From JAKQIM01 sp964633225 (lineage in GTDB: Bacteria > Chloroflexota > Anaerolineae > Anaerolineales > UBA4823): a stretch of 23,228 bases of DNA. The DNA lies in NCBI GenBank assembly GCA_964633225.1, contig CAZWFQ010000056.1, forward strand, positions 1 through 23,228. Direction: 5' to 3'. Of the stretch, positions 1 through 7,807 are shown in pieces; the first letter of the stretch is position 1; each line of letters starts with the position of its first letter. Below the pieces are notes generated by a model. The model was not told the origin of the DNA and ran no database searches. It was given only the letters and a program-made list of their open reading frames with translations. A program made the translations under genes and the position numbers.

Positions 1-38
1 GGGAGCGGCGACCCCCATACCTGGGGGTCGCCGCTCCC
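1..38. repeat. perfect 16-bp inverted repeat (hairpin)
   Basis: Bases 1-16 are the exact reverse complement of bases 23-38, with a 6-base loop (ATACCT). The stem is very GC-rich. No T-run follows on either strand, so it is not a canonical intrinsic terminator, although it could still end transcription of a gene left of the window. It could also be one copy of a dispersed palindromic element. The left end is the window edge, so the stem may extend further. Confidence 0.6.
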
Positions 39-60
39 CAAGAATCCTCTATATGGTGTT

Positions 61-95
61 GAGGCTGTCCCAAAAGGCACTTTTGGGACAGCCTC
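61..95. terminator. 15-bp hairpin downstream of the exporter operon, probable terminator
   Basis: Bases 61-75 pair perfectly with 81-95 around a 5-base loop (GGCAC). The hairpin lies 18 bases past the stop codon of the adaptor gene (minus strand), which is where a terminator belongs. Only a poor T-run follows on the plus side and none on the minus side, so strength and direction are uncertain. The arm GAGGCTGTCCCAAAA resembles the ends of some insertion sequences, but no transposase is visible here. Confidence 0.5.
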
Positions 96-113
96 TTGTC
101 ATAACAAATGAAA

Positions 114-1442
114 CTAAGGCAGGTTGAAGTCTACATCTGCCGGCATGCCTGGCTTGAGTGCCAGGTCGGCGTTTTCCAGCGTGATCTTGATGGCATAGAC
201 GGTGGATTTGCGCCCTTCTACGGTTTGCACGTTGCGCGGGGTGAACTGAGCCTCGTCGGAGATGTAGTCTACCTGTCCGCTGAAGACCCGGTCAGGATAC
301 GAATCGACCGAGACAGAAACTTGCTGGCCAATGTCGATCTTGCCATACTGGTCTTCAGGTATGTACACGGTCAGGTTCACCTGCTCGAGCTGGCCAATGG
401 TCAGGGCGATGCTGCCGGCAGCCAGCAGCTCACCGACCTCGATGTTGAGCGAGAGCACGATGCCATCTGCTGGGGCCGTGACCGTGCTGCGCTGAAGGGT
501 CAGGTTGATCAGGTTCAAGGCGGCTTGCGCCTGAACCTGATTAGCGTTGGCCTGGGCAACCGCGGTCTCGGCCTGTGAGACGGCCGTCTGGGCGGCCTCC
601 ACCTGGAGTGATTCTTCGCCAGTCTGCAAGCTGGCCAGGGTATCCAGGGCATTATCCAGCCGGGCACGCGCCACTGCCACACGGGCGCGCGCTTCCAGCA
701 CCGCCTCGGCGGCTGAAGTGCTCAACATGCGATCGTAGTCTAGCTGGGCATCATCCAGCTCAGATTTTGCCACATCGAGGGCCTCCTGGGCGGCTGGTTC
801 CAGGTTCACTTTGTCAGCTGCCGCCTGGGCCTGCTTGAGGGTCTGGTCGGCAATGGCGTAGGCGATCTGCGCCTGTGCCAGGCGGGTCTCTACGGCGGTA
901 AAGTCGTCGTTGCTGGCGTCTGCCAGCTCTTTTTCCAGGTTCCCCATCTCGGTCTCCAGGTCCAGTGCGGCGGCATCCACTTCAGCCTGGGCGGCGGTCA
1001 GCAGCTCGCTTTTTTCGAAATACCAAACCGGCAGCTCGAAGGCTTCTGGTGAGGCAGCCATCCAGGAGGCGGAGCGGTTCTGCAGCGTGGCCAGGCGCGT
1101 CTGTTGGACGACCATCTCGTACTGCACCTGTGCTCCCGACAATTGGGCATTGGCCGCCTCTACCGATACGGCTGCCAGGTCAAGCGCGGCCTGGCCCTGG
1201 GCGGCCTGGGCCTGCATCAACTCGTCATCCAGGGTAAAGAGCACATCGCCGGCTTGCACGCTGTCCCCTTCGGTGACGTTAATGCTCAGCACCTTGCCGC
1301 CGATCTCAGGGGCCACGCGGATCTGGTCGGTTGCGATGGAGCCTGAAGCGGTCAGCCCGCCGCCGTTTTCTGCTGCGCTGCACGCGCTGAGCACAAATAC
1401 AAGCAGGATGGCTAAAATAAAGGGTATGGTTTTCTGTTTCAT
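114..1442 (-). CDS. lipoprotein membrane-fusion adaptor (HlyD/YbhG-like) of an ABC exporter
   Basis: A 442-residue periplasmic-adaptor type protein that would bridge the ABC exporter encoded just upstream to the outside. A lipoprotein signal peptide is visible: hydrophobic residues 7-18, then LSAC with Cys21. Next comes the first half of a biotinyl-lipoyl-like domain (APEIGGKVLSINVTEGDSV), a long Ala/Gln-rich alpha-helical hairpin, the second half of that domain (TAPADGIVLSLNIEVGELL), and a beta-barrel end. The TPRNVQTVEGRKSTVYAIK stretch is typical of the YbhG/YhiI branch. I start at ATG 1442 because GGAG lies 8-11 bases upstream and the signal peptide begins there; an open frame reaches 1604 but adds non-signal sequence and would overlap the permease gene. 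It is the last gene of the operon, 124 bases after the permease. No TolC-like outer-membrane partner is in the window. Confidence 0.9.
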   Translation of the reverse strand: MKQKTIPFILAILLVFVLSACSAAENGGGLTASGSIATDQIRVAPEIGGKVLSINVTEGDSVQAGDVLFTLDDELMQAQAAQGQAALDLAAVSVEAANAQLSGAQVQYEMVVQQTRLATLQNRSASWMAASPEAFELPVWYFEKSELLTAAQAEVDAAALDLETEMGNLEKELADASNDDFTAVETRLAQAQIAYAIADQTLKQAQAAADKVNLEPAAQEALDVAKSELDDAQLDYDRMLSTSAAEAVLEARARVAVARARLDNALDTLASLQTGEESLQVEAAQTAVSQAETAVAQANANQVQAQAALNLINLTLQRSTVTAPADGIVLSLNIEVGELLAAGSIALTIGQLEQVNLTVYIPEDQYGKIDIGQQVSVSVDSYPDRVFSGQVDYISDEAQFTPRNVQTVEGRKSTVYAIKITLENADLALKPGMPADVDFNLP

Positions 1443-1490
1443 GGTTGTTCTCCAATCATTATTCTGATATGTCGATGCAAACAGGCTGTT

Positions 1491-1560
1491 TTCACCACAC
1501 AGATGCGCAATACGCCAAGTTTTATCGATTTCTCTGTATTCTCTGCGGCTCTGTGGTGAA
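1491..1560. repeat. inverted TTCACCACA repeat flanking ~50 bp between permease and adaptor genes
   Basis: TTCACCACA at 1491-1499 is mirrored by TGTGGTGAA at 1552-1560. The right half carries CTCTGTATTCTCTGCGGCTCTGTGG, shown here only as its CTCTG-type units at 1532-1555. On the minus strand this reads as repeated ACAGAG/GCAGAG units next to CACCACAGAG. That wording resembles a short dispersed repeat seen in many environmental bacterial genomes. It fills most of the gap that separates the adaptor gene from the rest of the operon. Confidence 0.4.
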
Positions 1561-1566
1561 TCTTTT

Positions 1567-2700
1567 CTAAATTCTCTTCCTAAAGGCCAGCACGCTGGCG
1601 GCAAAATAGATCACACTCAAGACCAAAAGCGGGAAGGTGGAACCCCACCACAGCATGACGGCAGGGATGCCGCGCATGATGATGCCGCGTGTGATTTCTA
1701 GATAATGGGTTACCGGTAGTAATTCGCTGTACCAATAGGTTACCAGGGGCATATCACCGCGCGGGTAGAGCAGCCCCGAAAGAATGATCGCCGGGATGAG
1801 CACTACAAAGACTGCCAGGTAGATAGCCTGCATCTGTGATTGGGCCAGGTTCGAGATCAACACGCCCATGCCCAGCGAGCCAATGATGAAGACCAGGCTC
1901 AGGCCTACCAACTCCCAAATGCTGCCCGCGATCTTGACGCCAAAGAGCAGGTCAGACAGCCAAAGCAGGGCAAACAGGTTGAACAGGCTGACCAGCAGGT
2001 AGGGAATGATCTTGCCCAGCATCAACTCCCAAGACTTGATTGGCGTGACGATCAACTGCTCCATGGTGCCTTGTTCGCGTTCCTTAACAATTGCCAGGGT
2101 CGAGAGCAGCAGTGCCTGCACCTGCAAGATGATGGGGATCAGGCCGGGGATCATGAACAGCTTCTGGTCGCCATTGGGGTTGTAGAGCGTTTTGGTGAAG
2201 GCGTCAATGGGGTTGTGCAGCGCTGATGCGGCTGGGGTCAGGCTGAACTGCTCCATCAAAATGTCTTGCGATACCATCTGGCTGATGGCGCTAAGCTTGA
2301 GTTGGATGGTCTGCACATCGGTTGGGTCAGACGAGCCGTTGATGAAGACCTGCACGGAGGTGGCCTGGTTGGTATCCAGCTTGCGCCCAAAATCTTCGGG
2401 AATGATCAGCCCAACATCTACATCGCTCTGATCGATCAGGGCCAGGATCTCATCCTCGCTCAACACGTCATAAGCCAGCTTGAAATCACTGCTGGCAGTA
2501 AAGTATTCGATGTAGCGGCGGCTGGCATCGGTTTTCGAAAAATCGGCCACCGCCATGGGGATGCTGGTGCGCTCGCCTGAGATGCCAAAACCCAGCAGGA
2601 CCAACAGCATGGCTGGCAGTGCCAGGATCAGGCCCAGTGTGCGCGGGTCGCGCCAGATATGATACAGCTCTTTACGCATGATGGTCCACAAACGTTCCAT
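1567..2700 (-). CDS. ABC-2 type exporter permease
   Basis: A 377-residue membrane subunit of an ABC exporter. It has the ABC-2/YhhJ-YbhS layout: an N-terminal cytoplasmic segment with KELYHIWRDPRTL, TM1 at about 23-42, a large external domain (about 43-180) and then a block of five hydrophobic helices to the C-terminus. The conserved loop VKEREQGTMEQLIVTPI just before the second membrane helix is a hallmark of this family. ATG 2700 follows the stop of the second ATPase gene by only 2 bases, so translation is probably coupled. Only one permease gene is present, so a homodimer is the simplest model; related E. coli systems (ybhFSR) use two different permeases. The substrate cannot be told from sequence; relatives export drugs or lipids. 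Confidence 0.92.
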   Translation of the reverse strand: MERLWTIMRKELYHIWRDPRTLGLILALPAMLLVLLGFGISGERTSIPMAVADFSKTDASRRYIEYFTASSDFKLAYDVLSEDEILALIDQSDVDVGLIIPEDFGRKLDTNQATSVQVFINGSSDPTDVQTIQLKLSAISQMVSQDILMEQFSLTPAASALHNPIDAFTKTLYNPNGDQKLFMIPGLIPIILQVQALLLSTLAIVKEREQGTMEQLIVTPIKSWELMLGKIIPYLLVSLFNLFALLWLSDLLFGVKIAGSIWELVGLSLVFIIGSLGMGVLISNLAQSQMQAIYLAVFVVLIPAIILSGLLYPRGDMPLVTYWYSELLPVTHYLEITRGIIMRGIPAVMLWWGSTFPLLVLSVIYFAASVLAFRKRI

Positions 2701-2702
2701 GG

Positions 2703-3691
<989 letters not shown>

Positions 3692-3695
<4 letters not shown>

Positions 3696-4645
3696 TCAGT
3701 GCTCCGTTGTTCGTTCACCAGGTGAACGAACACATCGTCCATAGATGGCCTGACGCGGCGCAGTAAGCGCACCTCCAGCCCGGCTTCCTCGAAGCGGGCC
3801 GCGAGGGCATCCATCACCCGCTGCGCATCGCCATTGTGGTTGGCAACCGCCAGGCGCAGCCGGTCACCCACCGGGCGCCACTCGATGATGCCTTCCATCT
3901 CACTGACAATCTGGCGCATGGCTTTGCGAGGCTTGGCTTTAACCTCTACAATCTCAAAGGGCAGGCGGGCAGCCAGCTCGTCGGGGGTGCCGCTGGTCAG
4001 CAGCCGCCCATTGTAGAGCATGCCCACCTGGTGGCAGCGCTCGGCCTCATCCATGTAGGGCGTGCTGACCAGGACGGTGACGCCCTGGTGCACCACGTCT
4101 GCCAGGATGACCCACAGCTCGCGGCGCGAGACCGGGTCCACCCCGGTGGATGGCTCGTCTAGCAGCAGCACAGCCGGGTCGTGTACCAGGGCGCAGGCCA
4201 AAGCCAGCTTCTTCTTCATCCCGCCAGAGAGCGCCCCGGCCCGGCGGGTGCGAAAGCGCTCCAGGCGCGTAAAGGAGAGCATCTCGGTGATGCGCTCTTC
4301 TTTGTGACTGCCCTGGATGCGGTGGATATCGGCAAAGAAGTTCAGGTTCTCGATCACGCTCAGGTCTGGATACAGGCTGAAGTTTTGCGGCATATAGCCG
4401 ATGTGATGCCGCGCCTTCTCGGCCTGAGAGTGTACGTCACAGCCCATGATGTAAGCCGCGCCCCCGCTCTGCTCCATCACGGTAGAGAGGATGCGCAGGG
4501 TGGTGGTCTTGCCGGCCCCATCTGGCCCCACCAGGCTGTACAACTGCCCCTTGGGGATCGCCAGGCTCAGCCCGCTCACCGCATGGTGCTGTTTTTGAGA
4601 TGGGTATTGTTTCGATATGTCTCGAGCTTCGATGGCATATTCCAT
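3692..4645 (-). CDS. ABC exporter ATP-binding protein, first ATPase (H-loop His replaced by Pro)
   Basis: A 317-residue nucleotide-binding subunit and the first gene of the exporter operon. Walker A is GPDGAGKT (40-47), Q-loop YMPQ (84-87), signature LSGGM (139-143) and Walker B LLLDEP (160-165). The switch position reads STPYMDEAE, so residue 196 is Pro, where the partner ATPase has His196. The C-terminal part carries RPSMDDVFVHL as in its paralogue. ATG 4645 has AGGAG about 8 bases upstream. The two ATPases align without gaps through the core, which suggests an old duplication. Together the missing His here and the altered signature in the partner fall in the same composite ATP site, so one site of the dimer is probably weak or inactive. 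Confidence 0.93.
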
Positions 4646-4660
4646 TAATTGCTCCTGAGC

Positions 4661-4666
4661 ATTGTA
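4661..4666 (-). promoter_or_regulatory. candidate -10 box of the exporter operon
   Basis: TACAAT on the minus strand (5 of 6 to TATAAT) lies 15 bases before the ATG at 4645. The -35 position (4684-4689) is poor. The palindrome at 4687-4706 begins there, as expected for an activated promoter. A second candidate, TAAGAT at 4681-4686, would leave a longer leader, so the exact start is uncertain. Confidence 0.35.
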
Positions 4667-4686
4667 GGGGCGGCTTCCTAATCTTA

Positions 4687-4706
4687 GTAATGACTTTCGT
4701 CGTTAC
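4687..4706. promoter_or_regulatory. 20-bp palindrome, probable response-regulator operator, site 1
   Basis: GTAATGACTTTCGTCGTTAC reads as GTAA-N-GAC-N4-GTC-N-TTAC, a near-perfect dyad. It sits next to the likely -35 region of the exporter operon and shares a TGAC-N4-GTC core with two further sites at 4790 and 4811. A dyad of this kind fits a dimeric NarL/LuxR-type regulator such as the one encoded at 6124-6774. That link is inference. Confidence 0.55.
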
Positions 4707-4787
4707 ATGATGATCGCGCCACTACAATTAACTGGTTTTATATCCCCCTTTGACGATTCGTTACAGGTGCGGTGCACCATGAGGGGT

Positions 4788-4803
4788 GGTGACGCCTGTC
4801 ACC
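4788..4803. promoter_or_regulatory. TGAC-N4-GTCA palindrome, probable response-regulator operator, site 2
   Basis: GGTGAC-GCCT-GTCACC is a perfect 6-bp-arm inverted repeat. Its core TGAC-N4-GTCA (4790-4801) matches site 3, centred exactly 21 bp (about two helical turns) to the right, and closely matches site 1. It lies about 85 bases upstream of the sensor-kinase start. Confidence 0.55.
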
Positions 4804-4810
4804 TGCTGTG

Positions 4811-4822
4811 TGACGGGCGTCA
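4811..4822. promoter_or_regulatory. TGAC-N4-GTCA palindrome, probable response-regulator operator, site 3
   Basis: TGACGGGCGTCA is a TGAC-N4-GTCA dyad, phased two helical turns from site 2. It lies about 55 bases upstream of the candidate -10 box of the kinase gene, where an autoregulatory activator site would be expected. Confidence 0.55.
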
Positions 4823-4871
4823 TGATTCTGGTTTTATCAGTCAGTTGGCGGGTATTACAGCCTTGCACTTA

Positions 4872-4880
4872 TGTTATCAT
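4872..4880 (+). promoter_or_regulatory. extended -10 promoter of the sensor-kinase gene
   Basis: TGT-TATCAT is an extended -10 element (TGn plus 5 of 6 to TATAAT). It ends six bases before ATG 4887, so the transcript would start at or within a base or two of the start codon. There is no purine-rich ribosome site between, which fits a leaderless mRNA. Confidence 0.5.
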
Positions 4881-4886
4881 CAGCGT

Positions 4887-6146
4887 ATGACGACGGAGAT
4901 TCAGCCTGGTTTGCTGCGGATCTTTCGCTATTTTGCTGGGGTAGCGATGGGCTATTATGCTACCTTGGTGGTTTTCGCTGCCGTCCAGGGTGGGCAAGGC
5001 GCCATCTATACCCAGATACAACTTTTCGTTAACCTGGTGATCAACCTGGGCTTGTTGGGATATTTGTCCTCGTCCCGGCTGCAAGGCTGGCTCAAGCGCT
5101 GGTACCTGCCCGTGGCACTCTTGGTTGCCACGGTAGTGCCCATTTTCAGCAACCTGTTCTACCTGGCAGAGCCGGCCGAGAGAAACCTGACCCTGGTGAT
5201 CGTGCGGAGTTGGCTGCTGTTCCCCGTGCTGGTGGTGCCCCTGGTTTTGATCGCCTGGCAATATGGTTTCCGCATGGCGCTGGTCTTTACTTGCGTGACG
5301 GCGGTGGTGGAGCTGGGGGTGTTGTATCCGGTACTGGGTACGGTTGATTTTGATATTATCCCCATCCTGAGCCTGCCCCTGATCCGCGCCTTTGCCTTTG
5401 GCACGGTGGGGCATATTGTCTCGCATCTGATCGAAACCCAGCAGGCGCAGAGCAAGGCCCTGCTCAAGGCCAATTACCAGCTCAGCCGCCATGCTGAGAC
5501 CCTTGAACAGTTGGCGGTCAGCCGCGAGCGCAACCGCCTGGCGCGTGAATTGCATGATACGCTGGCCCACACCCTCAGCGGTCAGGCGGTCAATTTAGAA
5601 GCCATCAAGCTCAGTGTGCCGCCCGACCAGGTCGAAACCTTGAGCATGCTGGACCAGGCCTTAGCGCATACCCGCCATGGGCTGGCTGAGACCCGCCGGG
5701 CCCTGAAAGACCTGCGCAGCCAACCGCTGGAAGACCTGGGCCTGGCGATTGCCATTCGCAACCTGGCCCAAGATGCCGCCTTGCGCGCTGCCTTTGACCT
5801 TCAACTGGACCTGTTTGAAACCCTGCCCGAACAGCCGCCCCAGGTAGAGCAGTGCATCTTCCGCATTGCCCAAGAAAGCCTGGAGAACATCGTCCGCCAC
5901 GCCCAGGCCAGCCGGGTGCAGGTGCGGCTGCGTTTGGCAGCAGGCCGCTTGCACCTCGAGATCAGCGATAACGGCATTGGGGCCGACCTGGGCAGTCTGG
6001 CACTGGAAGACAGGCTGGGCCTGCAAGGTATGCGCGAGCGGGCGGCTGAGGTGCAGGGAGATTTCGTTGTGGATAGCTTTGTGGGCCAGGGAATGACGAT
6101 CCGGTTTTCGGTTGAGGCTTGCGATGATCAAAGTATTGATCTGTGA
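4887..6146 (+). CDS. NarL-type sensor histidine kinase (HisKA_3)
   Basis: A membrane sensor kinase of 419 residues. About five to six hydrophobic helices fill residues 12-180 with only short loops, so it probably senses a signal within the membrane or at the envelope. A coiled linker (182-212) leads to the H-box ERNRLARELHDTLAHTLSG, with His223 the likely phosphorylation site. The ATPase part has the N-box QESLENIVRHA, G1 SDNGIGAD and GLQGMRERA, as in the LiaS/DesK/NarX group. I choose ATG 4887 because an extended -10 box ends at 4880; the open frame from 4707 would place that promoter and the operator sites inside the coding region. The gene overlaps its response regulator by 23 bases and is divergent to the ABC exporter, a common arrangement for kinases that control a neighbouring pump. 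Confidence 0.9.
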   Translation: MTTEIQPGLLRIFRYFAGVAMGYYATLVVFAAVQGGQGAIYTQIQLFVNLVINLGLLGYLSSSRLQGWLKRWYLPVALLVATVVPIFSNLFYLAEPAERNLTLVIVRSWLLFPVLVVPLVLIAWQYGFRMALVFTCVTAVVELGVLYPVLGTVDFDIIPILSLPLIRAFAFGTVGHIVSHLIETQQAQSKALLKANYQLSRHAETLEQLAVSRERNRLARELHDTLAHTLSGQAVNLEAIKLSVPPDQVETLSMLDQALAHTRHGLAETRRALKDLRSQPLEDLGLAIAIRNLAQDAALRAAFDLQLDLFETLPEQPPQVEQCIFRIAQESLENIVRHAQASRVQVRLRLAAGRLHLEISDNGIGADLGSLALEDRLGLQGMRERAAEVQGDFVVDSFVGQGMTIRFSVEACDDQSIDL

Positions 6147-6774
6147 CGACCAATTGATCGTGTGTGAGGGGTTGAGCAAGATCTTAGGCTCTGATCCCCA
6201 AATTCAGGTGGTGGGCATGGCCCATGATGGGGTAGAAGCCCTGGAACAGGTCAAGAACACCCAACCTGACCTGGTATTGATGGATTTGAAGATGCCTTTA
6301 ATGAATGGCATCATTGCCACGCGCAATATCCGCCAGCAGTACCCCCAGGTGCACGTATTGGTGCTGACCACCTATGATGATGATGAATGGCTTTTTGACG
6401 CGCTGCACAGCGGTGCGGCCGGTTATCTGCTCAAAGATACCCCGCCCGCAACGCTGATCGCGGCCATCAAAGGCACCCTGCAGGGGAAAACCTACCTGGA
6501 CCCGGCCATTGCCGGTAAGGTGGTGGGCAAATCCACCAGTCAGCCGCCCGCCCGGCCGCCGTCCTCAAACTTTCAGTTCAGCGAGCGCGAGCGGGCGGTG
6601 CTTAAATTATTGGCCCAGGGGCTGAACAATGTCGACATTGCCCAGCAGTTGTATCTCAGCGAAGGTACGGTGCGCAACTACACCAGCGATATCTTCAAGA
6701 AGCTGGGCGTCTCGGACCGCACCCAGGCCGCCGTGGCAGCCATTCGCTACGGGCTGGTGGATTTGGACGAATGA
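6124..6774 (+). CDS. LuxR/NarL-family response regulator
   Basis: A 216-residue transcription factor, partner of the kinase immediately upstream. The receiver domain has the acidic pair D8-D9 (ICDDQ), phospho-acceptor D54 (LVLMDLKMP), Thr at 82-83 and K104 (GYLLKD). A Pro/Ser linker at about 137-149 precedes the DNA-binding domain SERERAVLKLLAQGLNNVDI with helix-turn-helix LSEGTVRNYTSDIFKKLGV. The start is ATG 6124, with GAGG six bases before it; a TTG four codons earlier is possible. Its start lies inside the kinase gene, so the two are translationally coupled. Its most likely targets are the TGAC-N4-GTCA palindromes in the divergent promoter region (4687-4822), giving autoregulation and control of the exporter. 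That target is inferred, not shown. Confidence 0.93.
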   Translation: MIKVLICDDQLIVCEGLSKILGSDPQIQVVGMAHDGVEALEQVKNTQPDLVLMDLKMPLMNGIIATRNIRQQYPQVHVLVLTTYDDDEWLFDALHSGAAGYLLKDTPPATLIAAIKGTLQGKTYLDPAIAGKVVGKSTSQPPARPPSSNFQFSERERAVLKLLAQGLNNVDIAQQLYLSEGTVRNYTSDIFKKLGVSDRTQAAVAAIRYGLVDLDE

Positions 6775-6787
6775 ATCGGCGGAGCGG

Positions 6788-7633
6788 TTAAGCCTTGGCG
6801 GCTTTCTGCACTGGGAATTGCACCTCAGCCGTCATGTCGCCGCTCTGGGGCGAGCCGTAGAACAGCTCGCGCGCCGGGCCCACGATCTGGTAGCCGTTGT
6901 CTTCGATCCACTGCGCCAGGGCCTGGTAAGCGGGGGTCAGGCCATCTACCTTCTGGTAAAAATCATCCGTCACCACCGTATAGGCCACGCAGGGCACGGC
7001 TTCCATCTGCCGGATGGTGATGGGCGCCGCTGGCTTGACCTCGCCTGCCGCCGGGTGCAGGATGACAAAGGCGCACTCGGTGTCGATATCCTGGCGGGTG
7101 TACGCTTCGTTGTAGTAGATGGTCATATATGGGCCAAAGGGCAGGCCGTTGGCCAGCATCCATTCGGCGATGGCTTGGAACATCTCGCCACAGCGGGCAG
7201 GCATCTGTTCGATGGCGGGGATGGTCTCTCGGATGGCAGCCACGGTGGTGGGTTCGATGGCTTTCAGGGTTACTTCGTAAGCAGGCATACTTTCCTCCAT
7301 TTCAAGGTGGTTTAATCTAGCGATGAGCTTCTCCTGGCGCGCCTGGGCGGCTTGCAGATCGCTTTCGGCCTGCACAAGCTGGGCTTTCAAGATGCCGCGC
7401 ACCTCTTCGCTGCTCAGGTTATCCTGCAGGATGCGCCCAATTTCATCCAGGGATAAGCCGCTCTCTTTGAGCGCCAGGATGCGATTGAGTGCCTTAAGCT
7501 GCCTGGCAGCGTAGTAGCGGTAGCCCGTCACCGGGTCTACCTGCACCGGCTTGAGCAAGCCCAGAGCGTCGTAATGCCGCAGTGTATCGATGGTCACGCG
7601 GGCGATGCGGGAGAACTCACCTATACGGAACAT
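6788..7633 (-). CDS. MerR-family regulator with GyrI-like effector domain
   Basis: A 281-residue activator/repressor. The N-terminal winged helix begins MFRIGEFSRIARVTIDTLRH and has the family mark DPVTGYRYYAARQL. A dimerising coiled coil follows at about 80-113 (LKAQLVQAESDLQAAQARQE). Residues about 118-281 form a GyrI/BmrR-like ligand-binding domain, which in relatives binds small hydrophobic or cationic compounds. ATG 7633 lies six bases after the -10 box of a typical MerR promoter (7640-7670), so the gene is probably autoregulated and its mRNA leaderless. It is convergent with the response-regulator gene (13-base gap) and divergent from the aldo/keto reductase gene. The same 19-bp-spacer operator may also affect that gene, though no promoter pointing that way is clear. 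Confidence 0.93.
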   Translation of the reverse strand: MFRIGEFSRIARVTIDTLRHYDALGLLKPVQVDPVTGYRYYAARQLKALNRILALKESGLSLDEIGRILQDNLSSEEVRGILKAQLVQAESDLQAAQARQEKLIARLNHLEMEESMPAYEVTLKAIEPTTVAAIRETIPAIEQMPARCGEMFQAIAEWMLANGLPFGPYMTIYYNEAYTRQDIDTECAFVILHPAAGEVKPAAPITIRQMEAVPCVAYTVVTDDFYQKVDGLTPAYQALAQWIEDNGYQIVGPARELFYGSPQSGDMTAEVQFPVQKAAKA

Positions 7634-7639
7634 GCCTGT

Positions 7640-7670
7640 AGTCTAGCACCTCGTGTAACCCGAGAGTCAA
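7640..7670 (-). promoter_or_regulatory. MerR-type promoter with 19-bp spacer and internal dyad
   Basis: On the minus strand -35 TTGACT (7670-7665) and -10 TAGACT (7645-7640) are separated by 19 bases, the unusually long spacing that MerR regulators correct by untwisting DNA. The spacer begins with CTCGGGTTACACGAG, a dyad of the form CTCG-N-GT-N-AC-N-CGAG. The regulator gene begins six bases beyond the -10 box, with no ribosome-binding site. Confidence 0.75.
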
Positions 7671-7807
7671 GGGGGAATTTCTGCAATCTTATCATGAAAA
7701 ACTTGCCTGTATACCCTGGCACCTTTGCATCTTTGCGTTAAAATGGATGTATCGAATATATCCAGTAATGCACCCCTCGTGCCCACCATCCTGCTTAGGA
7801 GACTCCC

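Noticed and set aside
61..95. End of an insertion sequence
   Set aside because: Arm sequence is suggestive, but both arms are adjacent with a 5-base loop and no transposase or second copy is in the window.
108..1467. Plus-strand open frames opposite the adaptor gene (such as 108-578 and 910-1467)
   Set aside because: They are antisense shadows of a clear membrane-fusion protein, lack family motifs, and have compositions expected from reversed Ala/Gln-rich codons.
1443..1604. 54-residue N-terminal extension of the adaptor protein
   Set aside because: It would precede a normal lipoprotein signal peptide, cover the repeat spacer and overlap the permease gene; the ATG at 1442 has a ribosome site.
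4707..4886. N-terminal extension of the sensor kinase from ATG 4707
   Set aside because: It would put the extended -10 box and two operator palindromes inside the gene and adds residues without membrane or sensor character.
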